64,000 bases of DNA from Ferrimonas gelatinilytica (GTDB lineage Bacteria; Pseudomonadota; Gammaproteobacteria; Enterobacterales; Shewanellaceae): positions 129,964-193,963 of the forward strand of contig NZ_BAABLF010000014.1 of assembly GCF_039544205.1 (NCBI RefSeq). The letters are read 5' to 3'. Made by a program: the position numbers and the translations under genes. The notes under the pieces were generated by a model. The model saw nothing but the letters and a program-made list of their open reading frames with translations. It did not search any database and had not been told where the DNA came from. How positions within the stretch are numbered: the first letter of the stretch is position 1; every line of letters begins with the position of its first letter. This document shows, piece after piece, positions 8,526 to 16,459 of the stretch.

Positions 8526-9176
8526 TCAGGGCAGGAAGGTGACAACGATGAGCGGCATGGGGCTCTCTGTCCCATTGGTGACTGTGCTCGCTTCCGACAG
8601 CCACCAAAGCTCCCCGCTGCGCAGATCCCGAGATTGAGACGCCTGGGTCAGCTGGCCCTCCCCAAGGGCGACCACCAGTCCCGGAGACAGGGTCCGGCTC
8701 TCTCCTTGAGCCAGCGTCAGGCGCCGGGCATTGCCCTGGGGAAAGGCAAACTGTTGCTGATCCGGCAGACTCATGCGTTCCCTATCGGCTCCGCCACTGT
8801 CTCCCTTAAGGGCGATTCCCAGAACGTGTAAGGCACTGGTCTGGCCGCTCATCACCCTATGGGTGAAGGGTCCCACCGTACTGTAGGGCGAGTAGATCAG
8901 GGTGCCTTTGGGGGCGCTCTGAGTGACGGCTTGCTCACCGAGGACCTGTGTGACACCTTCCGAGGCAGTAAGGACTAGCGTCAACTGATCGACGCTATGG
9001 ATGTGGAAGTCGGTACCTTCGCCCGGGGCCAGGCGGACCTCGTAAACCTGCACCCAGTCGTTGTCAAAAACCTGGATATGACGGGCTTCTTCTGCCACCG
9101 GAACCACTATTGTCTCGGCTTTTAGGGGGAGGCTGGCCAACAGCAGGCCGCTTAGCCACAGAGTCAATGTTTTCAT
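8526..9176 (-). CDS. exported cupin-fold protein
   Basis: A 216-residue protein with a cleavable signal peptide (MKTLTLWLSGLLLASLPLKA). The mature part reads as a cupin: HIQVFDNDWVQVYEVRLAPGEGTDFHIHSVDQLTLVL contains the GxxxxxHxH metal-ligand motif of cupin box 1. A second, degenerate half (FPQGNARRLTLAQGE, GELWWLSEASTVTNGTESP) suggests two cupin-like lobes. The substrate is unknown. It is downstream of the hendecad lipoprotein on the same strand, separated by a strong hairpin. The start is supported by an AGAGG site about ten bases before the ATG. Confidence 0.65.
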   Translation of the reverse strand: MKTLTLWLSGLLLASLPLKAETIVVPVAEEARHIQVFDNDWVQVYEVRLAPGEGTDFHIHSVDQLTLVLTASEGVTQVLGEQAVTQSAPKGTLIYSPYSTVGPFTHRVMSGQTSALHVLGIALKGDSGGADRERMSLPDQQQFAFPQGNARRLTLAQGESRTLSPGLVVALGEGQLTQASQSRDLRSGELWWLSEASTVTNGTESPMPLIVVTFLP

Positions 9177-9198
9177 CGGGGGGGTACCTCTAAAGAGA

Positions 9199-9228
9199 CG
9201 GCCCGGAGTGACAGGTCACTCCGGGCCG
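9199..9228. terminator. 13-bp perfect hairpin between two minus-strand genes
   Basis: CGGCCCGGAGTGA / TCACTCCGGGCCG with a CAGG loop, 13 paired bases. It follows the lipoprotein gene on the minus strand and precedes the cupin gene. There is no good T run on either side, so it may be an attenuating or RNA-stabilising hairpin rather than a full terminator. Confidence 0.55.
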
Positions 9229-9245
9229 AGTCGTTTCCATTGCGG

Positions 9246-9623
9246 TTACTGCTTTTCTAGCATCTCTTCTGCAGCTTGCTGTGTCTCTTCCGCCTGCTGC
9301 TCAGCTTCTTCATACGTCTCCTGAGCTGCGTTGGATGCCTCATCGTAGGCGTCTGAAGCGGCCTCCTGGGCCTCATGGTAGGTGTCGCTGGCGCTATCCT
9401 TGGCCTCTTCGTAGGCATCAGAGGCGGTGTCTACTGCCTCGTCGTACGCATCACCAACCGCATCGGAAGCGTCGTCGTAGGCATCACCGACGGCGTCCTG
9501 GGTCTGTTCCAGCTTATCGCTGGCTTTTTCCAGGGCCTCCTTGGCCTCCTCTTTAGGCTGTTCGCTGCAGGCGGCCAGACCGAGGGTGGAGAGCAGGCAG
9601 AGCAGGGCAAAACGTTTCATCAT
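9246..9623 (-). CDS. small lipoprotein made of 11-residue helical repeats
   Basis: A 125-residue lipoprotein: signal MMKRFALLCLLSTLGLAAC with Cys19 as the lipidation site, and a strong AGGAGG site. From about residue 41 the mature protein is an almost perfect hendecad repeat: GDAYDDASDAV, GDAYDEAVDTA, SDAYEEAKDSA, SDTYHEAQEAA, SDAYDEASNAA, QETYEEAEQQA. Tyr or Thr and Ala recur at fixed positions and Asp/Glu cover the rest. Such 11-mers form long helices or right-handed coiled coils, as in LEA-type and some murein-associated lipoproteins. The composition is very acidic with no tryptophan. It belongs to no family I can name; a spacer or stress-protective envelope role is inference. Confidence 0.7.
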   Translation of the reverse strand: MMKRFALLCLLSTLGLAACSEQPKEEAKEALEKASDKLEQTQDAVGDAYDDASDAVGDAYDEAVDTASDAYEEAKDSASDTYHEAQEAASDAYDEASNAAQETYEEAEQQAEETQQAAEEMLEKQ

Positions 9624-9677
9624 CTATCCTCCTGGTGGTTGTACTCACCTCAGAGTAAATGATGTGTTTCCACATTA

Positions 9678-9705
9678 CTCGAAAAAATTACCTTTTATTT
9701 TCGAG
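9678..9705. repeat. AT-rich inverted repeat upstream of the hendecad lipoprotein
   Basis: CTCGAAAA (9678-9685) and TTTTCGAG (9698-9705) form a perfect 8-bp inverted repeat with a 12-base AT-rich spacer, in an AT-rich island about 55-80 bp before the lipoprotein start. It could be an operator or part of the promoter region. Confidence 0.45.
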
Positions 9706-9859
9706 GCTTATTCTTTCCTTAAGAGATTTTATGACCCCTCTGGCGGGCTCGCCGGATCCTATGGGTAGCGCCTGCTGTGCTGATCGTCATAGCGCTCTGC
9801 TTCGTTTAAGCTTTTAGCCATCAGGCAACCAACAACCGCCCTTAAATTCGGAGCCAAAA

Positions 9860-10549
9860 ATGATCGACCTTCACTACTGGCCAACCCCTAACGGCCACAA
9901 AATCACCATTTTTCTCGAAGAGGCTGGGTTGGAGTATCGGATAATTCCCGTCAACATCGGCACTGGCGACCAGTTCAAGCCGGAGTTCCTGGCCATTGCC
10001 CCTAACAACCGGATGCCCGCTATTGTGGATCATGCCCCCGCAGATAGTGGGGGCAAGCTGTCCGTATTTGAGTCTGGTGCCATCCTGGAGTACTTGGCGG
10101 ATAAAGTGGGCCAGTTTCTTCCCCAGGCGCCGCGGCCGAGGACAGAGGTTCTGCAGTGGCTGCACTGGCAGATGGGCGGACTGGGACCGATGGCCGGTCA
10201 GAACCATCATTTCAATCATTATGCCCCTGAGACCATTCCCTATGCGCAGCAGCGTTATATCAAGGAGACAGGGCGACTCTATGGCGTGTTGGACCGACAG
10301 CTCAACGGGCGGGACTATGTTGCCGGTGAGTACTCCATTGCCGACATGGCGATCTTTCCCTGGGCCAAGCATTGGGAGGGACAGGGGCAGGATATCGGGC
10401 AGTTTCCCAATATGGCGATCTGGTTGGAGCGGATGGGAGCCCGGCCCGCAGTGCAAAGAGCCTACGAAGTCGCCGACAGTATCGCCGATGCCAAGCCCGC
10501 AACGGAGCTGACACTGGAGCAGAAGAAGCGGTTGTCTAACCTGGATTGA
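9860..10549 (+). CDS. yfcG: YfcG-type glutathione transferase / disulfide reductase
   Basis: A 229-residue protein close to E. coli YfcG, a nu-class glutathione transferase-like enzyme that binds two glutathiones and reduces disulfides rather than conjugating. The thioredoxin-fold N-domain has TPNGHKITIFLEEAGLEYR with the active-site Thr-Pro-Asn, then PNNRMPAIVDH (cis-Pro glutathione site) and VFESGAILEYLA. The helical C-domain has the family block WQMGGLGPMAGQNHHFNHYAPE. Cytoplasmic. It has its own promoter region and a bidirectional terminator, so it looks monocistronic. Confidence 0.9.
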   Translation: MIDLHYWPTPNGHKITIFLEEAGLEYRIIPVNIGTGDQFKPEFLAIAPNNRMPAIVDHAPADSGGKLSVFESGAILEYLADKVGQFLPQAPRPRTEVLQWLHWQMGGLGPMAGQNHHFNHYAPETIPYAQQRYIKETGRLYGVLDRQLNGRDYVAGEYSIADMAIFPWAKHWEGQGQDIGQFPNMAIWLERMGARPAVQRAYEVADSIADAKPATELTLEQKKRLSNLD

Positions 10550-10582
10550 GTCTCGCTGTCCGACGTCGGACGGTTTGTGGCA

Positions 10583-10624
10583 AAAACAACGCCCTCCTAT
10601 GAAGGAGGGCGTTCCAGCTTTTTT
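10583..10624. terminator. bidirectional terminator after yfcG
   Basis: AACGCCCTCCT / AGGAGGGCGTT with an ATGA loop, flanked by an A run on the left (10582-10586) and a T run on the right (10619-10624). It can serve yfcG on the plus strand and the exported protein on the minus strand. Confidence 0.85.
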
Positions 10625-10642
10625 GCCGGTACAACTTTAGCC

Positions 10643-11248
10643 TTAGCTCGGATTCTGTTGCGACTGAGTCGGCTGGGACTTGGTGTCCGGTTGCGCTGGG
10701 ATCTCTTGGTTCCGGTGAGGTTGGAGGTTGGACGCAGGCTGCTCAGAGGGCGTCACCGGGTTGGCTTTACTCTGCTGTTGAATATTCGCGACTTCGTCGT
10801 CCAATTGCTGCTTCATTTCGCCCACCCAACCTGCCGCCATCAACACCGATTGGTCATAGAGGGCATCCATCCAGATCACCAGTTCGTCGTAATGGGCCAG
10901 CGTCCACTCGCTCGCCCTACCGTACCCGGCTATGCCCAGTCGATTTCCCGCCTGACAGAGTGCGGAGCCTCTGCGGGTGGCGCCCTCTAGCACGGATTGT
11001 GTAAAGGGAACCAGCGCCTGTTGCGCTTGTTGCAGCCAGTGTTCTGGGGGGAGCTCTGAAAGAGACTCCGGCTTGTTCTCTTCTCTCTCCTGGGTTTGCT
11101 GGTCGGGGGCGTTGGGGGCGGCGGCCCGAATTTGACTGGCGTCAGCCTCGGCGGAGGGCTGAGATTGGGGGCTCGCTGCCGCTTGGCTTTGCACCACCGA
11201 TAGTGGCAGTAGCAGGGTCATGATCAAGACGACGACAGGGCGGGGCAT
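10643..11248 (-). CDS. exported Gln/Pro-rich protein of unknown function
   Basis: A 201-residue protein that I do not recognise. The N-terminus MPRPVVVLIMTLLLPLSVVQSQAAA is a clear signal peptide with an AQA-like cleavage site. A GGAG ribosome site seven bases upstream supports the ATG. The mature protein has low-complexity, Gln/Ala/Pro/Ser-rich ends (residues 23-65 and 150-201). Between them is a central segment of about 85 residues (ELPPEHWLQQAQQALVPFT ... DELVIWMDALYDQSVLMAAGW) that looks helical and holds one Cys. It shares a terminator with yfcG and is probably transcribed alone. Likely periplasmic. Confidence 0.6.
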   Translation of the reverse strand: MPRPVVVLIMTLLLPLSVVQSQAAASPQSQPSAEADASQIRAAAPNAPDQQTQEREENKPESLSELPPEHWLQQAQQALVPFTQSVLEGATRRGSALCQAGNRLGIAGYGRASEWTLAHYDELVIWMDALYDQSVLMAAGWVGEMKQQLDDEVANIQQQSKANPVTPSEQPASNLQPHRNQEIPAQPDTKSQPTQSQQNPS

Positions 11249-11721
11249 CGGGCAACTCCGGCAGTAAAAAGAGAGACTAAGCGTAGTTCAAACGAGGGCG
11301 ATGTGAGGACGATCACGCCTTGTGGATAACTGTGTTGAAAACCCGAGTAAGGCCTCGCAGCAGCGGCCCTGGGGGGATCGGCACCCAGTGAACAGATTGC
11401 TGTCATTTTGATCACTGTGGAGCCGCTGTTTGCCCCGTTGACTGAACCAAACCGTCCAGTAGCAGTTCCGGGGTCACTATGAAATCAGCATGAAAACCCG
11501 AAGGTTGCGCAAGATTGCTCAACTTTAAGTCGGAAGTGGGTGTTTTTCCGCGCGATTGTGGCTATCGCTGGCTGCTCCAGCGTTGTTCTGTGGCTAAATC
11601 GTGACTTCCCGGATCCGGCGCGGATGTGGATAACCTTTTATGCAGGCCATCTATAGGGCTATGAACTTGAGTGAAACCGGGCGGTAGTCTCAGGGTGCTT
11701 CTCAGTGCGCATTTTCCCCTT
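11249..11721. other. 473-bp gene-free region with two DnaA boxes
   Basis: No convincing coding sequence: the frames here lack recognisable protein features and ribosome sites. TGTGGATAA, the complement of the perfect DnaA box TTATCCACA, occurs at 11321-11329 and again at 11635-11643, both in the same orientation. A TTGCGCAA palindrome lies near 11505. The promoter of the exported protein is expected at the left end, and the 3' end of tapT mRNA at the right. Confidence 0.5.
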
Positions 11722-12459
11722 TCAGGGCTGAAGCTGTTCGAGAAAGGTAAAGGGCTCCCCGTGGCTGCAAACCGGTCGCTGACGCTTGCCGGCTTCGTAG
11801 CGTCGGGCGAATACCTGGAAAAAGGCATCAAGGGCTTGGGCATTGCGCTGGTCGCCGGCAATCGCCAGGACCTGGGCGGCGACCTCGGCGGTGGCCAGTT
11901 GGTGCGGATGGGCGGCACTGCGCAGCCGGTACTGACTGGCCGCCTCCGGGGCGATGGAAAGCACCGGTAAGGACGCCAGGTAGTCGCTTTGAAACATGCG
12001 GCGGGCCTGTTTCCAGGTGCCATCGAGCAGGATCATTAGCGGCTGCCGGTGATCGGTCGTTGCCGGAATCTGTTGGATGACCTGCTCCGGCTCGGCATGG
12101 CTGGCGGGAAAGACGATGATCGACCGGTAACGAGGGTTCGCCAGAAGCGCTAGCAGCGCGGGGTCCGGCTCGGTGCGATCCCAGCAGAATGCCCGGGTCT
12201 CCGGTAAAATTTCTGCGATCAGGCGCCCGGTATTGGTAGGCTTCATCGGCTCCTTGTGATGCATCAGCAGCACAAACTGCAACGGGCTCTGGCCAGGCCT
12301 TGCCCAGGGGCAACAGCAATGGGTGCGTGCGATAAGGCAGCGTGGACAGCGATCCACGGTAGCCCCCCGGGCATTGAAGGGGCGGGTGGTGAGAGCCAGG
12401 CGCTCTTGTCTTAATCGCAGGACGTCGTTGGGTGGCAGCACTGCCGCAGTGTGATTCAT
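11722..12459 (-). CDS. tapT: tRNA-uridine aminocarboxypropyltransferase TapT (DTW domain)
   Basis: TapT (formerly YfiP) transfers the 3-amino-3-carboxypropyl group of S-adenosylmethionine to U47 of tRNAs, giving acp3U. The 245-residue product has the family opening RPFNARGATVDRCPRC, and CLIARTHCCCP supplies a zinc-like cysteine cluster. The DTW signature follows as LLDGTWKQARRMF (Gly in place of Thr is common), then SQYRLR and the HPHQLATAEVAAQVL block. Cytoplasmic. It lies downstream of plsB on the same strand but behind a terminator, so it is probably expressed separately or by readthrough. Confidence 0.88.
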   Translation of the reverse strand: MNHTAAVLPPNDVLRLRQERLALTTRPFNARGATVDRCPRCLIARTHCCCPWARPGQSPLQFVLLMHHKEPMKPTNTGRLIAEILPETRAFCWDRTEPDPALLALLANPRYRSIIVFPASHAEPEQVIQQIPATTDHRQPLMILLDGTWKQARRMFQSDYLASLPVLSIAPEAASQYRLRSAAHPHQLATAEVAAQVLAIAGDQRNAQALDAFFQVFARRYEAGKRQRPVCSHGEPFTFLEQLQP

Positions 12460-12480
12460 GGAAATTGTCGCTCAAACAAA

Positions 12481-12500
12481 AGGGGGCGCGTGCGCCCCCT
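12481..12500 (-). terminator. terminator after plsB
   Basis: AGGGGGCGC / GCGCCCCCT hairpin with a tight loop; read on the minus strand it is followed by TTTTGTTTG. It lies 17 bp after the plsB stop and about 20 bp before tapT. Confidence 0.75.
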
Positions 12501-12516
12501 CAATGGACCGCGGAGC

Positions 12517-14925
12517 TTACTGCGTTCGGCTCAGGGTGTTCTGAATGGTCGGGGTCAGCAGTGGCATCACAATCTGATACAGCGCCTTGACCTGTTCGGT
12601 ATCGGCATCCTCTCCCAACATTCCCATGGTTTTCAGTTTCGATGTGAGAGTCGTGAACACCTTCTTATCGAAGAACTCCGGCGCACTGATCCCATGCAGC
12701 CGGGACATTCGCTCCGCCAGGGCGATGCTGTCCTTCTCCAGCGCCCCCCGCTCGATCCCCGGTTCACTCTGCAACCGCGACAGGACGATGGCGTAGCGCT
12801 GGATCGTTTCCTGGATAAGGTCCGCCAGATTACAGAGCACCGCTCGATGGGCGTGGCTGGGCTGCAGCCCTTTGTCGCAGGGCTCCAGCAAGTCGTGCAT
12901 CACCAGTTCGTTGATCAGCCCTTCGACCTGACGCTCGACATCGTCAAGGTCGAGGCCCATGAACAGCTCAGCCTGCAACAGCGGGTAGAGGGCCCGGATA
13001 TGTTCGATCAGTGACTCCTTGGAGTGACAGCCTCCGCGCAGCAGCAGGGCGGCGATCAGGGCAGGCAGAACCAGCAGATGGAGACTGTTATTCCGGTAGT
13101 AGGTCATGGAGACGGCGGTGCCACTATGGATGCTGATGATTTCACCCATGTGATCTCGGCTGACGTCGAACTTATTCAGGTCAAGCACCATCTGCAGCAC
13201 CGCCTTGCCATCCCCCTCTGGCACTGTGGTGCGGGCGGTGTAGGGCACCGCGCGGAGCAGGTCCAGGTAAAGGTCCAACTGCTGCTCCAGGGCATGGCGC
13301 TCCATGGCGTGCTGCTCTGTGGCCAACAGCACGCTGGCGGTGAGGGTCATGGCGGAGGCGGCAGCGGCGTCATTGATGTTGCACATCAGTTTATTGGCCA
13401 ACAGGTTGACCGTCGGCGTGAGCCAGGACTGGCGGCCTTCGCCACGCTTCTGCTCCTCCCGCCAGTCGGGATTGGCTTGATTGAGGAACTGGTGAATGGT
13501 GATCGGCTCGCCGAAGTTAACGTAGCCCTGACCGTAGTTGCGCAGTTTACGCAGGGCAGAGAACACCTGCCAGGCGTTCTCCTTCTCCTTTTTCTTGCCG
13601 GCCAGCTCCTTGTGGTAGGAGGTCACCTCCATCACGTGGTCGTATCCCAGGTAAACGGGGACCAGGGTCACCGGCCGCTCGAGTCCACCCAGCACTGAGT
13701 TGACCGTCATGGCGATCATTCCGGTCTTGGGGGGCAGCAGACGCCCGGTGCGTGAGCGCCCGCCTTCGGTGAAATACTCCACTGAGTAGCCGCGCTTAAA
13801 CAGTTGGTCCAGGTATTCACGGAACACCGTGGAGTAGAGCTTGTTGCCCTTGAAGGAGCGGCGGATGAAGAAGGCGCCACCGCGGCGGAAAATGGGTCCG
13901 GCGGGCCAGAAGTTGAGATTGACCCCGGCGGCGATGTGCGGCGGCACCATTCCCTGCTGGTAAATTACGTAGGAGAGCAGCAGGTAGTCCATGTGGCTGC
14001 GGTGGCACGGGACGAACACGATCTCGTGGCCATCCTGGGACAGTTGACGTACCTGCTCGGCGCCGCGGACGTTGATCCCTTTATACAGCTTGTTCCACAG
14101 CCAGCCCAGGAAACGATCCCCGATACGCACCAGGCCTTCCGAGTAGTCGGCCGCGATCTCGTCCAGGTACTCATGGGCCCGCTGTCGAGCCTTCTCTTCG
14201 CTGATATTTTTGCTCCGCGCCTCTTCGGCGATCGCTTCCTTGATCGCCTCGTCAGCCAGCAGGCTGTGGAACAGGGCCTGACGATCCGGCAACCGGGGGC
14301 CGGTAGCCACGGTGCGCTGACGGCCGAAGTGTACCCGAGCGACCCGGGCCAGCTTGTTGGCGATGGTGCTGTCGGTACCGTGATTATCGGCCATGTAGCG
14401 CAGAGAGACCGCGCGGGAGAAGCGGATAAAGTTGTCGCGGCCCAGTACGGTGATGATGGCGGTTTTGCGAAGCCAGGTCGGGTTGGGCTTGTTGAGCAGG
14501 GTCGCACTGACACTGACCTCTTTACCGGGGTTGCGGCCCCACAACAGGCTTACCGGAACCACCTGAATATCGAGATCAGGATCCTGGCGGTGAAGTTCCA
14601 GCAGACGTTCGAACTGGCCCTTGAAGTCGGTGCTGTTGCCGCGACCAAAGAGCGGGGTAGCCTCCGCCAGCGCCACCATCCGGGCGACAGGTTCACCATT
14701 AATGGTGAGGGGGGCGAAGGGGCTCGGCAGCCCAAGACGCCGACAGCATTCGTGCAGGGCCAGACGATCGGAAAAGGCGTCATGAGGCAAGACATAAACC
14801 AAGGGCCGATTGAGATCGAGATCCAGCTCCTCCACCGGGTTTTCCGGGATAGGTTTGCTTTTTACCAACAGCTTCTGCATCCAGTTGATCGGTTGCTGCC
14901 AGGGCTTGAGGGTCTTGTGGCTCAC
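12517..14925 (-). CDS. plsB: glycerol-3-phosphate 1-O-acyltransferase PlsB
   Basis: PlsB acylates sn-glycerol-3-phosphate at position 1 using acyl-ACP or acyl-CoA, the first step of phospholipid synthesis; it is an inner-membrane peripheral protein. The 802 residues match the usual length of about 800. The catalytic HX4D motif is CHRSHMDYLLLSY; the substrate-binding blocks GGAFFIRRSFKGNKLYS, YFTEGGRSRTGRLLPPKTGM and VTLVPVYLGYDHV follow in the expected order. Translation starts at a GTG (14925-14923), with only a weak AGAAG ribosome site. It is divergent from lexA across about 235 bp. Confidence 0.96.
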   Translation of the reverse strand: MSHKTLKPWQQPINWMQKLLVKSKPIPENPVEELDLDLNRPLVYVLPHDAFSDRLALHECCRRLGLPSPFAPLTINGEPVARMVALAEATPLFGRGNSTDFKGQFERLLELHRQDPDLDIQVVPVSLLWGRNPGKEVSVSATLLNKPNPTWLRKTAIITVLGRDNFIRFSRAVSLRYMADNHGTDSTIANKLARVARVHFGRQRTVATGPRLPDRQALFHSLLADEAIKEAIAEEARSKNISEEKARQRAHEYLDEIAADYSEGLVRIGDRFLGWLWNKLYKGINVRGAEQVRQLSQDGHEIVFVPCHRSHMDYLLLSYVIYQQGMVPPHIAAGVNLNFWPAGPIFRRGGAFFIRRSFKGNKLYSTVFREYLDQLFKRGYSVEYFTEGGRSRTGRLLPPKTGMIAMTVNSVLGGLERPVTLVPVYLGYDHVMEVTSYHKELAGKKKEKENAWQVFSALRKLRNYGQGYVNFGEPITIHQFLNQANPDWREEQKRGEGRQSWLTPTVNLLANKLMCNINDAAAASAMTLTASVLLATEQHAMERHALEQQLDLYLDLLRAVPYTARTTVPEGDGKAVLQMVLDLNKFDVSRDHMGEIISIHSGTAVSMTYYRNNSLHLLVLPALIAALLLRGGCHSKESLIEHIRALYPLLQAELFMGLDLDDVERQVEGLINELVMHDLLEPCDKGLQPSHAHRAVLCNLADLIQETIQRYAIVLSRLQSEPGIERGALEKDSIALAERMSRLHGISAPEFFDKKVFTTLTSKLKTMGMLGEDADTEQVKALYQIVMPLLTPTIQNTLSRTQ

Positions 14926-15095
14926 GCGTCTGCTTCTCTTGGGCTTAGAACGGTAGGCGCAGAGTGTACACCCAAAGCTAAACGCTGGCAGCAGCCAAGG
15001 GGCGGTTGGCGCTTAAGAGGCCCGGATAAGCGGTAAAAAGTCATAGTGATCAGACCTCTGGAAGCGCTTTTTTAATACTTATGATGAGGATGGTG

Positions 15096-15123
15096 TTGAA
15101 ATCACCAGATACCTGTATATGAT
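15096..15123 (+). promoter_or_regulatory. lexA promoter
   Basis: TTGAAA (15096-15101) and TATGAT (15118-15123) separated by 16 bp. The -10 hexamer lies inside the first LexA box, as expected for self-repression. Confidence 0.6.
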
Positions 15124-15128
15124 TACAG
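15113..15128. promoter_or_regulatory. LexA (SOS) box 1
   Basis: CTGTATATGATTACAG fits CTG-N10-CAG with the alternating TA core of the gammaproteobacterial SOS box. It overlaps the proposed -10 element of lexA. Confidence 0.9.
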
Positions 15129-15136
15129 TATCTCTA

Positions 15137-15152
15137 CTGTACGAATAAACAG
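15137..15152. promoter_or_regulatory. LexA (SOS) box 2
   Basis: CTGTACGAATAAACAG also fits CTG-N10-CAG, 24 bp downstream of box 1. It touches the lexA ribosome site AGGGA. Paired boxes ahead of lexA are known from E. coli. Confidence 0.88.
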
Positions 15153-15160
15153 GGAATGCC

Positions 15161-15784
15161 ATGAAGCCGCTGACGCCGCGACAGGAGCAGGTTTTTGACC
15201 TTATCCGCCAACATATGCAGGACACAGGGATGCCGCCAACCCGGGCGGAGATCGCCCGGCAACTGGGATTTCGCAGTGCCAATGCCGCGGAGGAGCACCT
15301 CAAGGCGTTGGCTCGTAAGGAGTATATCGAGATTGTCCCCGGTACCTCGCGCGGGATCCGAATCCTCTTTAACGAACCTGAACCCGAGCAGCTGGGACTG
15401 CCACTGATTGGCCGGGTCGCCGCCGGCGAACCCATCCTGGCCCAGGAGCATGTCGAATCGCACTACCAGATGGATCCCAGCCTCTTCCATCCGGAAGCCA
15501 GCTACCTGTTGCGGGTTCGCGGTGACTCCATGAAGGAGATCGGGATCCTAGATGGTGACCTGCTGGCGGTACACCAGACCCGTGAGGCAAGAAACGGCCA
15601 GGTGGTGGTGGCCCGGGTTGGAGACGACGAAGTGACGGTGAAACGCTTCCAGAAGAGGGGCAATGTGGTCTATCTCCATGCGGAAAATGAGGAGTACGCC
15701 CCCATCGTGGTGGATCTCAAGGAGACTCCGCTAACCATCGAAGGCCTCGCCGTCGGAGTGGTACGCAATGGAGACTGGCAATAA
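15161..15784 (+). CDS. lexA: LexA, SOS repressor
   Basis: LexA represses DNA-damage genes and is inactivated by RecA-stimulated self-cleavage. The 207-residue product has the winged-helix DNA-binding domain (MKPLTPRQEQVFDLI; PPTRAEIARQLGFRSANAAEEHL). A hinge follows, then the cleavage site Ala88-Gly89 in RVAAGEP and the Ser/Lys dyad: Ser123 in VRGDSMKE and Lys161 in EVTVKRF. Two LexA boxes precede it, indicating autoregulation. The stop codon overlaps the sulA start (TAATG), so the two genes are translationally coupled. plsB is divergent. Confidence 0.97.
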   Translation: MKPLTPRQEQVFDLIRQHMQDTGMPPTRAEIARQLGFRSANAAEEHLKALARKEYIEIVPGTSRGIRILFNEPEPEQLGLPLIGRVAAGEPILAQEHVESHYQMDPSLFHPEASYLLRVRGDSMKEIGILDGDLLAVHQTREARNGQVVVARVGDDEVTVKRFQKRGNVVYLHAENEEYAPIVVDLKETPLTIEGLAVGVVRNGDWQ

Positions 15785-16233
15785 TGAAATTGCAGCAGGG
15801 AACGCGCTTCAATCACCCCGGTTTATGGCAGAGCTCGCGTCGTGCCTGGCCAGCTATGGACACCCAGTGTCATGACAGCCCGGGTGCCGGGCTCCAACGT
15901 GTGCTGCCGGCAGCGGCTGAGGCTGCGGGTCAGCAGGGCTGGGTGGTACTGATCAATCCCCCCGCTGGAAACTGGGCTGCCACGCTGGCTCGGGCCGGTG
16001 TCGACAGCCGCCGGGTACTGCGTGTCCGTAGCAGCGACGATGTTGAGGCCCTCTGGGCCCTGGAGCAGGCCCTGACAGGGGCGACCTGCGCCCTGGTGCT
16101 GGGCTGGTTGCCGGTTTTGGATGCGCGGGATCGGCGTCGGTTGCAGCTGGTCCAACGCCGTGCCCACTGCTCCGCTTACCTGTTTCACGGTGAGCGTGGG
16201 GAGATCCTCCACCTGGCCAACCCGGTTCACTGA
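15784..16233 (+). CDS. sulA: SulA-family cell division inhibitor
   Basis: SulA blocks FtsZ polymerisation during the SOS response and is normally degraded by Lon. The 149-residue protein contains the family core GWVVLINPPAGNWAATLARAGVD, RVLRVRSSDDVEALWALEQAL and CALVLGWLPVLDARDRRRLQL, a RecA-like fold shared with ImuA. The start codon overlaps the lexA stop by one base. The gene has no promoter of its own that I can see, so it is induced together with lexA. This lexA-sulA arrangement is known from Shewanella and Pseudomonas relatives. The N-terminal 40 residues are not conserved. Confidence 0.85.
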   Translation: MKLQQGTRFNHPGLWQSSRRAWPAMDTQCHDSPGAGLQRVLPAAAEAAGQQGWVVLINPPAGNWAATLARAGVDSRRVLRVRSSDDVEALWALEQALTGATCALVLGWLPVLDARDRRRLQLVQRRAHCSAYLFHGERGEILHLANPVH

Positions 16234-16459
16234 AACACTCTCCGCCCTGCCTGCAGGATGTTCTTGATCAACTTTTACTCAGCCTGTAGCTTAACTTACG
16301 AATTCAATTAGAAAACTTGGCAGCAGTAAAGGCAGATGTTGCGCAGCTCTATCGCGTATGCCCATGCCCATTTCGGGGAAGGAGCTGACATAGGGCTGAG
16401 TCGTACTGTGCAAGCTCTTTCTGGACGTTGCGAAAGCAATGCTCAGAGGAGAAGCGTCT

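Noticed and set aside
11249..11721. Replication origin
   Set aside because: Only two DnaA boxes, no AT-rich unwinding region and no origin-associated genes such as mnmG or dnaA nearby.
13804..15036. A 410-codon frame on the plus strand opposite plsB
   Set aside because: It overlaps the catalytic part of plsB and the lexA-plsB intergenic region, with no protein motif or ribosome site.
15020..15060. FadR-like site in the plsB-lexA interval (TGATCAGACCTCTGG)
   Set aside because: Only one half resembles the FadR core and the dyad is lost.
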